Shown one piece after another: positions 16,390 through 24,030 of a stretch of 64,000 bases of DNA (position 1 is the stretch's first letter; every line of letters begins with the position of its first letter). The stretch is from assembly GCF_012034205.1 (NCBI RefSeq), contig NZ_JAATEM010000013.1, forward strand, positions 112,695 through 176,694, written 5' to 3'. This DNA is from Streptomyces composti (GTDB lineage Bacteria; Actinomycetota; Actinomycetes; Streptomycetales; Streptomycetaceae). The notes beneath the pieces are model-generated. The model was not told where the DNA came from and did not search any database. It saw only the letters and a list, made by a program, of their open reading frames with translations. Position numbers and translations under genes: made by a program.

Positions 16390-17238
16390 TCAGGCCCGCT
16401 GGGCGAGCGGATGCCCTTCGGGGACGGGTGGTGTGGCGGAGCAGAAGACGCAGCGGTCGCCGATGACCTCGATGCCGCACCAGTGACAGGCGCCGCGCCG
16501 GACGGACGTGACCAGTTGGTAGAGGACGGACAGGTCGGGCAGATAGGTGCAGAACTCGATGAGCTTGCCGGTGCCCCACCAGCCCGGGGACTCGGCGGGC
16601 AGCGGCGTCTCGCGCAGCCCCTGCACGTTCCAGGACGGGGCGAGGGTCGAGGTCACCCAGTCCGACTGGAGCTGACCCTTGGCGACCAGCATCCAGGTGC
16701 CGAATTCGGGCCCGTCCAGCTTGGCCTCCGGCCCGAGGCGGACCAGTTGCGGCTGGGGGTGGGCGAGGACGGCGAACTGGCTGCCGGGGACCCAGGATCT
16801 GGCGTGCTGCTTCAGATCCACGGGGACCCGGTCGAGCCGGGCGACCGAGGCGAGCAGCGCCCCGGAGTGGATGTAGTGGACGAGCAGCCGCCCGGCCGAG
16901 GCGAGCACGCCGGGGCCGAGGTCGCAGGAGGCGAGCTGGCGCAGCTGGCGGACCAGGGCGGCGAGCCCCAGCGGCGGCAGGTCCGGGGTGAACAGGGCGA
17001 TGCGGTCGCTCTCCAGCAGCGAGCGCAGGGTGTGCAGCCTCCGCTGGACGGCGGTGGGCGTGGCCCGGGAGCAGACGACGATGACGTGCCCCGCCTGCTC
17101 GACCAGCAGCTGCAGCTCGGTCAGTGCCTGCTCCAGCGGCCGGGTGTCGATGTCCTTGAGCACCACGGCAGGCAGCGTCCGGTCGTCCTGCGGTGGCAGC
17201 ACCATGTCGGCGCTGGTCACGGCAATGGCAGTTGGCAC
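16390..17238 (-). CDS. Tad-operon protein of unknown function with C-terminal zinc ribbon
   Basis: A 282-residue protein without signal or membrane segment. The middle is alpha/beta (VIVVCSRATPTAVQRRL, RIALFTPDLPPLGLAALVRQL), and the C-terminal CHWCGIEVIGDRCVFC supplies four Cys in a compact zinc ribbon. GTG at 17238 is chosen because GGGGAG lies seven bases upstream; an ATG-less longer form up to 17292 is open. It precedes cpaB by 63 bp and is the first gene of the minus-strand Tad operon. I do not recognise a characterised homologue. A cytoplasmic regulatory or adaptor role is possible. Confidence 0.75.
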   Translation of the reverse strand: MPTAIAVTSADMVLPPQDDRTLPAVVLKDIDTRPLEQALTELQLLVEQAGHVIVVCSRATPTAVQRRLHTLRSLLESDRIALFTPDLPPLGLAALVRQLRQLASCDLGPGVLASAGRLLVHYIHSGALLASVARLDRVPVDLKQHARSWVPGSQFAVLAHPQPQLVRLGPEAKLDGPEFGTWMLVAKGQLQSDWVTSTLAPSWNVQGLRETPLPAESPGWWGTGKLIEFCTYLPDLSVLYQLVTSVRRGACHWCGIEVIGDRCVFCSATPPVPEGHPLAQRA

Positions 17239-17481
17239 GCGCAGCTCCCCGTTTTCTTCCCTTGCCCTCGGTGCACCGGGCGTGACGCCCAAGCACCCTG
17301 ATGACTTCGCTGCGTGACTACCTCAGAACTGTATCCACGGCCCTGTGACCGTAGAACAGCGATTGTGTAGCTGAACAGCAACTGCCTCACGCACAAGGTG
17401 CGTCAAAACGGGGCAGGTTGAGCATCTCGCCGGTCCGGTTCGGACCCTCGGGGGACGATCCCGAACGCAGCGGCTCGACGG

Positions 17482-17538
17482 TGGGCCCCGCTTTGGGCCC
17501 CGGGGCCCACGCTTCCCACCCGCCGTCCTCCTTACGCT
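17482..17538 (+). promoter_or_regulatory. Prepilin-type promoter with TGGGCCC direct repeats (copy 3)
   Basis: TGGGCCC begins at 17482 and 17494, 12 bp apart. TACGCT at 17533-17538 is the -10-like box, 39 bp from the second repeat. The ATG is at 17577. An inverted copy (GGGCCCA, 17503-17509) could serve the divergent Tad operon. The rest of the 338-bp divergent region 17239-17576 holds no gene. Confidence 0.6.
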
Positions 17539-17576
17539 CGCCCAGCACCGAGGACACGGGAGAGGGGGCGAGGCGG

Positions 17577-19121
17577 ATGAACCGTTCAGAACGGGCCAAT
17601 TGGGGCGATCGCGGGGCCACCGGGACCGAGTACCTCGGGATGATCGTGGTGACCGTGGCGATCGTGCTGGCGGTGTCGGCGACCGGCGTGGGGCAGCTGA
17701 TCCATGACGAGATCGCCGCGCTGGTGTGCCGGGTGACCGGTGGCGGGAACTGCGGCTCGGGGGACAACACGGCAGAAAAGCCGCTCACCGACGCCGATTT
17801 CGAGCCGACATTGTGTCAGGTGTCGTCCGTGACGGACAAAGCAGGCTCGAAGGCGAAGATTCTCTTCTTCGAGATCGGCCAGGAGTACGGCTTCCAGGAG
17901 CAGCGGCTGCAGGCGAAGAACGACGTCAACGGCGACGGCAAGGTCGACGACAAGGACCAGCTGGTGTACCTGACGTTCACCGACGCCGCCTCGGTCGCCG
18001 CGAAGAAGGACTTCAAGCCCGGCATGAAGGTGGGACGCTTCGGCACCGACACGGTGGAACTGGGCGCCGGCATCAAGGTCACCAACGGCGACACCTGGGT
18101 GTTCGAGAGCGCGGAGGAGGCGGAGCGGTTCCGCGAGGACGTGGAGAAGCTGCAGATGTACGAGATGCGGCGGACCATGCCCGGCGGCGGCGAGGCCAGC
18201 CTCGGCGACGGCATCCTCTATCTCTTCGGCACCGGTCCGCTGAAGGACGAGGAGGAGACCAGGGAGCGGGTCGAGGCGAACCTCGGCAGCAACCGGCAGA
18301 TCACCTACGGCAAGGTGGGCCTGGACGCCTCCGCGTCGGCCGGTCTGAAGCTGTCCGCGGGTGACGAGCGCAAGCTGAGCGCGGCACTCGGCGGCAACTT
18401 CAAGTACTCCCCCGAGATCACCTGGACCGACAACGCCTACAAGGGCACCAAGTCGTACACCTACTCCTCGTCCATCGAGTACGGCACCAAGGTCGGCTAC
18501 GAGGCCGGCCCGATCAGCGGCGAGTACTCGGCGAACACCACGCAGACCGGCACGGTCACCGTCACCTACGACAAGAAGACCGGCAAGCTGGTCCGCATCG
18601 ACATGACCCGCACCGTGGAGCGGGGCGGGCAGCGGGACGGCGCCAAGGTGGGCGGCGACAACGGCAAGGAGGGCGACGACAAGCGGGGCGGCAGCGTCGG
18701 GGCCAAGGGCACCGACTCCAGCACCGGCATCGAGATCGTCACCACCTCCGTCTCCTTCGACCCGGGCAAGGCGGGCGACCGTGACCGGGCGATCGCCGAG
18801 CAGTGGCTGGACGGCACGAACGAGCAGGTGGGGGCGCCGTTCCGGTACATGTTCGGCTCGGACGGCTTCACCCCGGACAAGCGGCCCGGCGCCGACGACC
18901 CCTTCGGGCAGCTGGTGTTCGACAAGGGGCGCTCCAGCCGGATGACGTACACCGGTGAGGTGAACGCCGCCGAGTACGGCTTCGAGCTGAACCTCGGACT
19001 CAGCCTCGGGATGACGGTCAGCACCGAGCACAAGAAGGAGACCCTGACCGACGCGGAGTTCCTCGGCGCACCCCGCGGGGACCGCCGCTCCTACGTTCCC
19101 TACAGCTACTGTGCGAACTGA
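17577..19121 (+). CDS. Large exported protein with prepilin-type signal and EF-hand-like loop
   Basis: A 514-residue protein. The N-terminus is ERANWGDRGATGTEYLG plus a hydrophobic helix (about 21-40), a class III/Flp-type signal on a protein eight times pilin length. Cys-rich VCRVTGGGNCGSG follows. DVNGDGKVDDKD (near 118-129) matches a dockerin/EF-hand calcium loop. Residues 240-345 are rich in alternating beta strands (GLDASASAGLKLS, GYEAGPISGEYSANTT) and precede a Lys/Gly/Asp-rich linker. The ATG at 17577 has GAGGGGGCGAGG upstream. It is divergent from the Tad operon and shares the TGGGCCC promoter, so it is likely a Tad-dependent cargo or adhesin. No known fold was recognised beyond the loop. 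Confidence 0.85.
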   Translation: MNRSERANWGDRGATGTEYLGMIVVTVAIVLAVSATGVGQLIHDEIAALVCRVTGGGNCGSGDNTAEKPLTDADFEPTLCQVSSVTDKAGSKAKILFFEIGQEYGFQEQRLQAKNDVNGDGKVDDKDQLVYLTFTDAASVAAKKDFKPGMKVGRFGTDTVELGAGIKVTNGDTWVFESAEEAERFREDVEKLQMYEMRRTMPGGGEASLGDGILYLFGTGPLKDEEETRERVEANLGSNRQITYGKVGLDASASAGLKLSAGDERKLSAALGGNFKYSPEITWTDNAYKGTKSYTYSSSIEYGTKVGYEAGPISGEYSANTTQTGTVTVTYDKKTGKLVRIDMTRTVERGGQRDGAKVGGDNGKEGDDKRGGSVGAKGTDSSTGIEIVTTSVSFDPGKAGDRDRAIAEQWLDGTNEQVGAPFRYMFGSDGFTPDKRPGADDPFGQLVFDKGRSSRMTYTGEVNAAEYGFELNLGLSLGMTVSTEHKKETLTDAEFLGAPRGDRRSYVPYSYCAN

Positions 19122-19140
19122 CCGGACAAGGAGCCCCCAC

Positions 19141-19728
19141 ATGCCCTCACTCTCGACACCCGGCCGCACCCTGCTCGGCCGCTCCTGTGCCGCGGCCGGT
19201 CTTCTCGCCCTGCTGCTGACCGCCTGCGGCAACGACTCGTCCTCGTCCGCCTCCGCCGAGGTCCCGGACGGCTGGCGGACCCTTGAGACCCCGCGTGTCT
19301 CGGTCGCCTGTCCGCCGGGCTTCCGCGAACAGGACGACTCCCGGCGCAGCAAGCACAACGCCGCCGCCGCCGAACTCCGCGCGGACGGCCGCACCGTCGC
19401 CCTGATCACCGTGCAGCTGGACTTCACCAGGGCGAACAACGCCGAGCAGGCGGCCATCGCCGCGGAGGCCGGCATCCAGCTGGGCGCCGATGTCAAGGGC
19501 ACCGACGAGGTCGAGCTGTCCGGCACGGACGACGCCCGGCGCATCGACTTCACCTTCGAGGCGACCGGCGAGGGCGGCGGTCCGGCCAAGGGCGCCACGG
19601 TGGACGGCGTCATCCTCACCGGGCTGGACTCCGAGCAGGAGACCTTCGCGATCCGCATCGACGCGCAGCGCGGCAAGCTCGCGGACGCCGACCTGAAGCG
19701 GATCGTCGACTCGGTGGAGGTGCGGTAG
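19141..19728 (+). CDS. Predicted lipoprotein (PsbP/DUF1795-like)
   Basis: A 195-residue protein with a type II signal and lipobox LLTAC (Cys29), then an Asn/Ser-rich tether. The mature domain begins VPDGWRTLETPRVSVACPPGF and ends ADLKRIVDSVEVR, like PsbP/LpqN-type lipoprotein domains. AAGGAGCC upstream supports the ATG at 19141. It is 19 bp after the large prepilin-signal protein and 2 bp before the next gene, so the three are probably one operon. It may be a surface partner or protective factor for that protein; this is inferred from position. Confidence 0.8.
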   Translation: MPSLSTPGRTLLGRSCAAAGLLALLLTACGNDSSSSASAEVPDGWRTLETPRVSVACPPGFREQDDSRRSKHNAAAAELRADGRTVALITVQLDFTRANNAEQAAIAAEAGIQLGADVKGTDEVELSGTDDARRIDFTFEATGEGGGPAKGATVDGVILTGLDSEQETFAIRIDAQRGKLADADLKRIVDSVEVR

Positions 19729-19730
19729 CG

Positions 19731-20153
19731 ATGGCCGTCGACGCACCGGTCAGGCCCGCCCCGGCGTTCATACGGGCCTGGGCGGCCGGAGTGATCGTCC
19801 TGGTGGCGACGGAGGTGCTCCAGGCGTCACTGGTGAACGAGTACCTGGTGGGCCCCGAGGGCGTCCGCTCCTTCGGCGCCGCCCTCGGCCTGGTCCACCT
19901 GCCCAACCTGGTGTGCGTGCTGCTGTCCACCTGGGCGGCGGCCCGCATGCACCCGGAGCCCTGGCGAGACGTCTCCTGGCAGCACACGGTGGCCGCCTGC
20001 GCCGTCCCGGTCGCCGCCCACGTCCTCTCCCTCGTTCTCCATCACGAACGCGGCGCCCTCGGAACCCTGGGCTTCTGGATGTCCACGGGGGTGCTGCTGG
20101 CGGGCTGCGCCCTGGGGATGCTGGCGGACCGGTGGCAGGAGGAGAGCGGGTAG
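19731..20153 (+). CDS. Small integral membrane protein
   Basis: A 140-residue protein with about four membrane helices (15-35, 50-70, 83-103, 108-128) and short polar ends. It starts 2 bp after the lipoprotein stop. No family was recognised. As the third gene behind the prepilin-signal protein it may be part of the same exported complex. The 179 bp to the chitinase start contain the chitinase promoter. Confidence 0.75.
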   Translation: MAVDAPVRPAPAFIRAWAAGVIVLVATEVLQASLVNEYLVGPEGVRSFGAALGLVHLPNLVCVLLSTWAAARMHPEPWRDVSWQHTVAACAVPVAAHVLSLVLHHERGALGTLGFWMSTGVLLAGCALGMLADRWQEESG

Positions 20154-20250
20154 GGAGCGGGCGGGCCCCCGCCGCCCGGCACGCCGTCGCGGCAGGGGCG
20201 CGGGCGGCGCCGGAGGCGGGCCCGTCGGGGAGTTGACGCGTACCGACCAC

Positions 20251-20280
20251 TTGACACCCTCAATTGGTCTGGACCAACTT
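20251..20280 (+). promoter_or_regulatory. Chitinase promoter with DasR-type (dre) operator
   Basis: TTGACA at 20251-20256 is a good -35. The near-palindrome TTGGTCTGGACCAA at 20264-20277 lies in the spacer and overlaps the expected -10. It matches the known DasR consensus around TGGTCTAGACCA and the repeat long known at Streptomyces chitinase promoters. The gene should be repressed by DasR and induced by chitin-derived aminosugars; the site is seen, the regulator is inferred. Confidence 0.8.
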
Positions 20281-20332
20281 GGGTGCAGCGATGGCCACCG
20301 CTCCCCTTCCCCACTCCCCACCGGAGGCCTTT

Positions 20333-22042
20333 GTGGACCTCGTACACAGACGGTTCGGACGACGCAGGCGGGTGTGGGCGGCGGCCGTCACGGCCGCGCT
20401 CGCTCTCTCCTTCACGGGCCTGGACGCGAATCCGGCGTCCGCGGCCGACGTCAACAACGCCAAGAACGCCGGCTTCGAGTCGGGCCTGAGCGACTGGACC
20501 TGCTCCGCCGGCAGCGGGACGACCGTCTCCTCCCCCGTGCACGGCGGCACCGCCGCGCTCAAGGCGACGCCCTCCGGGCAGGACAACGCGCGGTGCAGCC
20601 AGACCGTGGCCGTGCGGCCCGACTCGACCTACCAGCTGAGCGCCTGGGTGCAGGGCGGCTATGCCTACCTGGGCGTGACCGGCACCGGAACCACGGACGT
20701 GTCGGCCTGGACACCGGACTCCGGCAGCTGGAAGCAGCTGACGACCTCCTTCACCACCGGGTCCTCCACCACCTCGGTGACGGTCTACACCCACGGCTGG
20801 TACGGCCAGCAGCCCTACTACGTCGACGACCTGTCGGTGTTCGGGCCGGACGGGGGCGGCGGCGGTGACCCGGAGCCGACCGTCCCGGGCACGCCGGGCG
20901 GGCTGAGCGTCTCCGGCACGACGACGGACTCCGTGTCCCTGTCGTGGAACGCGGTCCCGGGCGCCACCGGCTACACCGTCTACCGGGACGGCACCAAGGT
21001 GACGGCGGTGACCGGCACCTCGGCGACGATCACCGGGCTCGAGCCCTCCACCTCGTACTCCTTCCAGGTGGCGGCCACCAACGCGGCGGGCGAGTCGGCC
21101 AAGTCGGCGGCGGTCACGGCCCGCACCAAGGACCAGGACAGCGGGGGCGGCGATGACCTGCCGCGGCACGCCGTGACGGGCTACTGGCAGAACTTCGACA
21201 ACGGCGCCGCGGTCCAGCGGATCTCGGACGTCTCCGACCAGTACGACATCATCGCGGTCGCCTTCGCGGACGCCACCGGCACGCCGGGCGCGGTCACCTT
21301 CAACCTGGACACGGCGGGCCTGAACGGCTACACCGTCGACCAGTTCAAGGCGGACATCCGGGCCAAGCAGGCCGCCGGGAAGAAGGTCATCATCTCGGTG
21401 GGCGGTGAGAAGGGCACCGTCACGGTGAACGACTCGGCCTCCGCGGCCAACTTCGCCGACTCCGTCTACGCCCTGATGCAGGAGTACGGCTTCGACGGCG
21501 TGGACATCGACCTGGAGAACGGCCTCAACGCCACCTACATGACACAGGCGCTGCGCGCGCTGTCCGCCAAGGCGGGACCGTCGATGATCCTGACGATGGC
21601 GCCGCAGACCATCGACATGCAGTCGACGTCCAACTCCTACTTCCAGACCGCGCTGAACGTGAAGGACATCCTCACGGTCGTCAACATGCAGTACTACAAC
21701 AGCGGTTCCATGCTGGGCTGCGACGGCAAGGTCTACCACCAGGGCTCGGTGGACTTCCTGACCGCGCTGGCCTGCATCCAGCTGGAGGGCGGCCTCGACC
21801 CGTCCCAGGTGGGCCTGGGCCTGCCCGCCTCCACCCGGGGCGCGGGCAGCGGCTATGTGGAACCCTCGGTGGTGAACGCCGCCCTGGACTGCCTGACCCG
21901 CGGCACCAACTGCGGCTCCTTCAAGCCCTCGAAGACCTACCCGAGCCTGCGCGGCGCCATGACCTGGTCCACCAACTGGGACGCGACGGCGGGCAACGCC
22001 TGGTCGAACGCGGTCGGTCCGCATGTGCACGCGCTGCCGTGA
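20333..22042 (+). CDS. Secreted multidomain chitinase (CBM-FnIII-GH18)
   Basis: A 569-residue extracellular chitinase. A basic signal peptide (HRRFGRRRRVW, hydrophobic core, ending near ASAAD39) is followed by a galactose-binding-like carbohydrate module (about 44-171), a Gly/Pro linker, a fibronectin type III domain (183-266) and a GH18 catalytic domain (278-569). The GH18 signature DGVDIDLE places the catalytic Glu at 395, and VIISVGGEKG is the preceding SxGG strand. GTG at 20333 is favoured by GGAGG five bases upstream; ATG at 20291 would lack a ribosome site and lie almost on the predicted transcription start. It hydrolyses chitin for carbon and nitrogen supply. Confidence 0.92.
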   Translation: MDLVHRRFGRRRRVWAAAVTAALALSFTGLDANPASAADVNNAKNAGFESGLSDWTCSAGSGTTVSSPVHGGTAALKATPSGQDNARCSQTVAVRPDSTYQLSAWVQGGYAYLGVTGTGTTDVSAWTPDSGSWKQLTTSFTTGSSTTSVTVYTHGWYGQQPYYVDDLSVFGPDGGGGGDPEPTVPGTPGGLSVSGTTTDSVSLSWNAVPGATGYTVYRDGTKVTAVTGTSATITGLEPSTSYSFQVAATNAAGESAKSAAVTARTKDQDSGGGDDLPRHAVTGYWQNFDNGAAVQRISDVSDQYDIIAVAFADATGTPGAVTFNLDTAGLNGYTVDQFKADIRAKQAAGKKVIISVGGEKGTVTVNDSASAANFADSVYALMQEYGFDGVDIDLENGLNATYMTQALRALSAKAGPSMILTMAPQTIDMQSTSNSYFQTALNVKDILTVVNMQYYNSGSMLGCDGKVYHQGSVDFLTALACIQLEGGLDPSQVGLGLPASTRGAGSGYVEPSVVNAALDCLTRGTNCGSFKPSKTYPSLRGAMTWSTNWDATAGNAWSNAVGPHVHALP

Positions 22043-22440
22043 GGTGGTCGCCGGACGGGTGAGGGCCCGCCCCTGACTCACGTGCGCACCGCGCCCCTGT
22101 CCGCCGGCGGCAACGGCGGGCAGGGGCGCAGGCACGTGCCGCCGGCCCTGAGGGCGGACAGAGGCGCGGGCAGTCACGGCCGACGCCTACCTGGGCGTCT
22201 CCTGGCGCCGGTCGAGGACGGCCTCGCAGTGGACCCGGGGGCCATCGGCGAGCCGTGCAGCTGGGCGCCCTCGGCCGCGGTGAGCTTCAGGCAGTCCTTG
22301 GGCGCCGTCAGCACCTCGCACATCTCGCGGGGCTGCCCCCGGACAGAACGGCCCGTCGTCGTCGAGCACCAGCGTCAGCCGTCAGCCCGGAGTGGGACCG
22401 GCCGGCGTGACGGACGGGCCCGCCGTGAGGAGCACCCCGG
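22043..22440. other. Intergenic region, possible decayed coding remnant
   Basis: This 398-bp region lies between the convergent chitinase and Nramp genes. It holds the terminator at 22091-22129. On the minus strand, coding-like stretches switch frame (LTLVLDDDGPFCPG, then REMCEVLTAPKDCLKLTAA, then DGPRVHCEAVLDRRQETPR and a stop), suggesting a broken small secreted protein. No intact gene is supported. Confidence 0.35.
22091..22129. terminator. Hairpin terminator after chitinase gene
   Basis: GCGCCCCTG (22091-22099) pairs with CAGGGGCGC (22121-22129), and the stem extends inward through CCGCC and GGCGG. It lies 49 bp beyond the chitinase stop and may also end transcription arriving from the convergent side. 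Confidence 0.65.
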
Positions 22441-23775
22441 CTAGAAGAACTCCGACCACGGCTGGTCCCAGATCTGCTTGACGCACAGCACCAGGAACAG
22501 CAGTCCGGCGACGGCCAGCATGGCGTTGCTGAGCGGGCCGTTGCGCCACTCGCCGGGTGTGCGGGAGGAGTTGAGGAGCCAGATGAGGGTGAGGGCCAGG
22601 AAGGGCATGAAGGCCGCGCCGAGCACGCCGTAGATGATGACCAGGCGGAAGGGCTGGCCCTCGAAGAGGAGGATCATCGGCGGGAAGGTCAGCCAGAGCA
22701 GATAGGCGCGGAAGGGCCAGGACTTCTCCCGGACACCGGAGGCGATCTCCTCGCCCCTCGACTCGGCGGCCTTGCGCCGGCCGCGGGTGACGAAGTCGGT
22801 GAACATCAGGCTCACGCCGTGCCAGACACCGATCAGCGAGGTGAAGGAGGTGGCGAAGAAGCCGATCAGGAAGAACGTGGCCGTCGCCGTGCCGTACTCC
22901 CTCTCCAGGATGTCGCCGAGCTGCAGCAGGCCCTTGTCGCCGCCGGCGAGCGCCACATTGGCGGAGTGGAGCAGTTCGGCGCCGACGATGAGCATGGCGA
23001 CGACGAACACACCGGTGGTGATGTAGGCGACCCGGTTGTCCAGCCGCATCACCCTCATCCAGCCGGTGTCGGTCCAGCCCTTGGCGTTCACCCAGTAGCC
23101 GTAGGCGGCGAGGGTGATGGTGCCGCCGACGCCGCCGATCAGGCCGAGGGTGTTCAGGATGGAGTCATGGGCGTCGGGCAGCACCGGAAGCAGCCCGGCG
23201 AAGGCGTCGCCCAGGTTGGGGGTGACACGGATCGCCAGATAGACGGTGACCACGAACATGACGCCCACCAGGACCGTCATGACCTTCTCGAACACCGCGT
23301 ACTGGTTGAACCAGACGAACACCAGGCCGACCAGCGCGCAGGCGATGCCCCACCATTCGAGGTCCATGACGCCGGGGAAGAGCGCCTGGAGCGGCAGCGC
23401 GCTGGACGACATGGCGGCGGCGCCGTAGACGAAGCCCCAGACGACGACGTAGACGCCGAAGAACCAGGTGGTCCAGCGGCCGAGGCCGGCCCAGCCGTCG
23501 AAGAGGGTGCGGCCGGTGGACAGATGCCAGCGTCCGGCCGCCTCGGCGAGGGAGATCTTCACGATGCAGCCGATGACGGCGGCCCACAGGAGGGTGTAGC
23601 CGAAGTTGCTGCCCGCGATCAGCGTGGCGACCAGGTCACCGGCGCCGACACCGGTCGCGGCCACGACGATTCCGGGGCCGATGTATCTCCAGCTCGATGC
23701 GCGGGGCCTGGAACCCGCCCCGGGCCCTGCTGAGGTGTCCTGGGTGTTTCCCGTGTGTCCCGTGGTGTCCGCCAT
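22441..23775 (-). CDS. Nramp-related metal-ion transporter lacking the DPGN motif
   Basis: A 444-residue membrane protein with about eleven helices. The N-terminal IGPGIVVAATGVGAGDLVA aligns with Nramp helix 1, but the metal-binding DPGN motif is replaced by GVGAGD, and no MPH motif is seen in the helix 6 region (GGTITLAAYGYWVNAKGW). It therefore belongs to a divergent Nramp-like branch whose substrate is unclear; Mn, Fe or Mg are possibilities. ATG at 23775 is the first convincing start, with a weak ribosome site; a TTG at 23811 would extend it. It is divergent from the two-component system, across the 19-bp tandem repeats. Confidence 0.8.
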   Translation of the reverse strand: MADTTGHTGNTQDTSAGPGAGSRPRASSWRYIGPGIVVAATGVGAGDLVATLIAGSNFGYTLLWAAVIGCIVKISLAEAAGRWHLSTGRTLFDGWAGLGRWTTWFFGVYVVVWGFVYGAAAMSSSALPLQALFPGVMDLEWWGIACALVGLVFVWFNQYAVFEKVMTVLVGVMFVVTVYLAIRVTPNLGDAFAGLLPVLPDAHDSILNTLGLIGGVGGTITLAAYGYWVNAKGWTDTGWMRVMRLDNRVAYITTGVFVVAMLIVGAELLHSANVALAGGDKGLLQLGDILEREYGTATATFFLIGFFATSFTSLIGVWHGVSLMFTDFVTRGRRKAAESRGEEIASGVREKSWPFRAYLLWLTFPPMILLFEGQPFRLVIIYGVLGAAFMPFLALTLIWLLNSSRTPGEWRNGPLSNAMLAVAGLLFLVLCVKQIWDQPWSEFF

Positions 23776-23899
23776 GGGGGTCAAGAAATCCCATGCGGGA
23801 CGGCCGGACAAGAGGGCCTGCGGGGATCTTCACCGGATGTGCCTGACCGTGTGACCGAAAACCCGCGGACGGGCCGATGACCGGCCCGCGGACCGAAAC

Positions 23900-23956
23900 C
23901 CCGCGACCGGACCGACAGCCCGCGACCGGACCGACAGCCCGCGACCGGACCGACAG
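23900..23956. repeat. Tandem 19-bp repeat, three perfect copies plus degenerate copies
   Basis: CCCGCGACCGGACCGACAG occurs head-to-tail at 23900-23918, 23919-23937 and 23938-23956, and degenerate versions begin near 23861 and 23883. The array lies between the divergent Nramp-like and response-regulator genes, 75 bp before the latter, so it may form an operator array or simply be a slippage expansion. Confidence 0.8.
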
Positions 23957-24030
23957 CCCGCGTATGGCCGGAGACCCGCCCGCGGATTTCCATACGCCGA
24001 CGATATGTGCCGACTCGTAGCATCGGCGGC

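Noticed and set aside
14350..17301. 983-residue plus-strand open frame across cpaE, cpaB and the zinc-ribbon gene
   Set aside because: It spans three well-supported minus-strand genes and their gaps; typical of high-GC antisense frames.
22082..22444. Plus-strand 120-residue open frame
   Set aside because: It runs through a terminator hairpin and has no ribosome site or recognisable motif.
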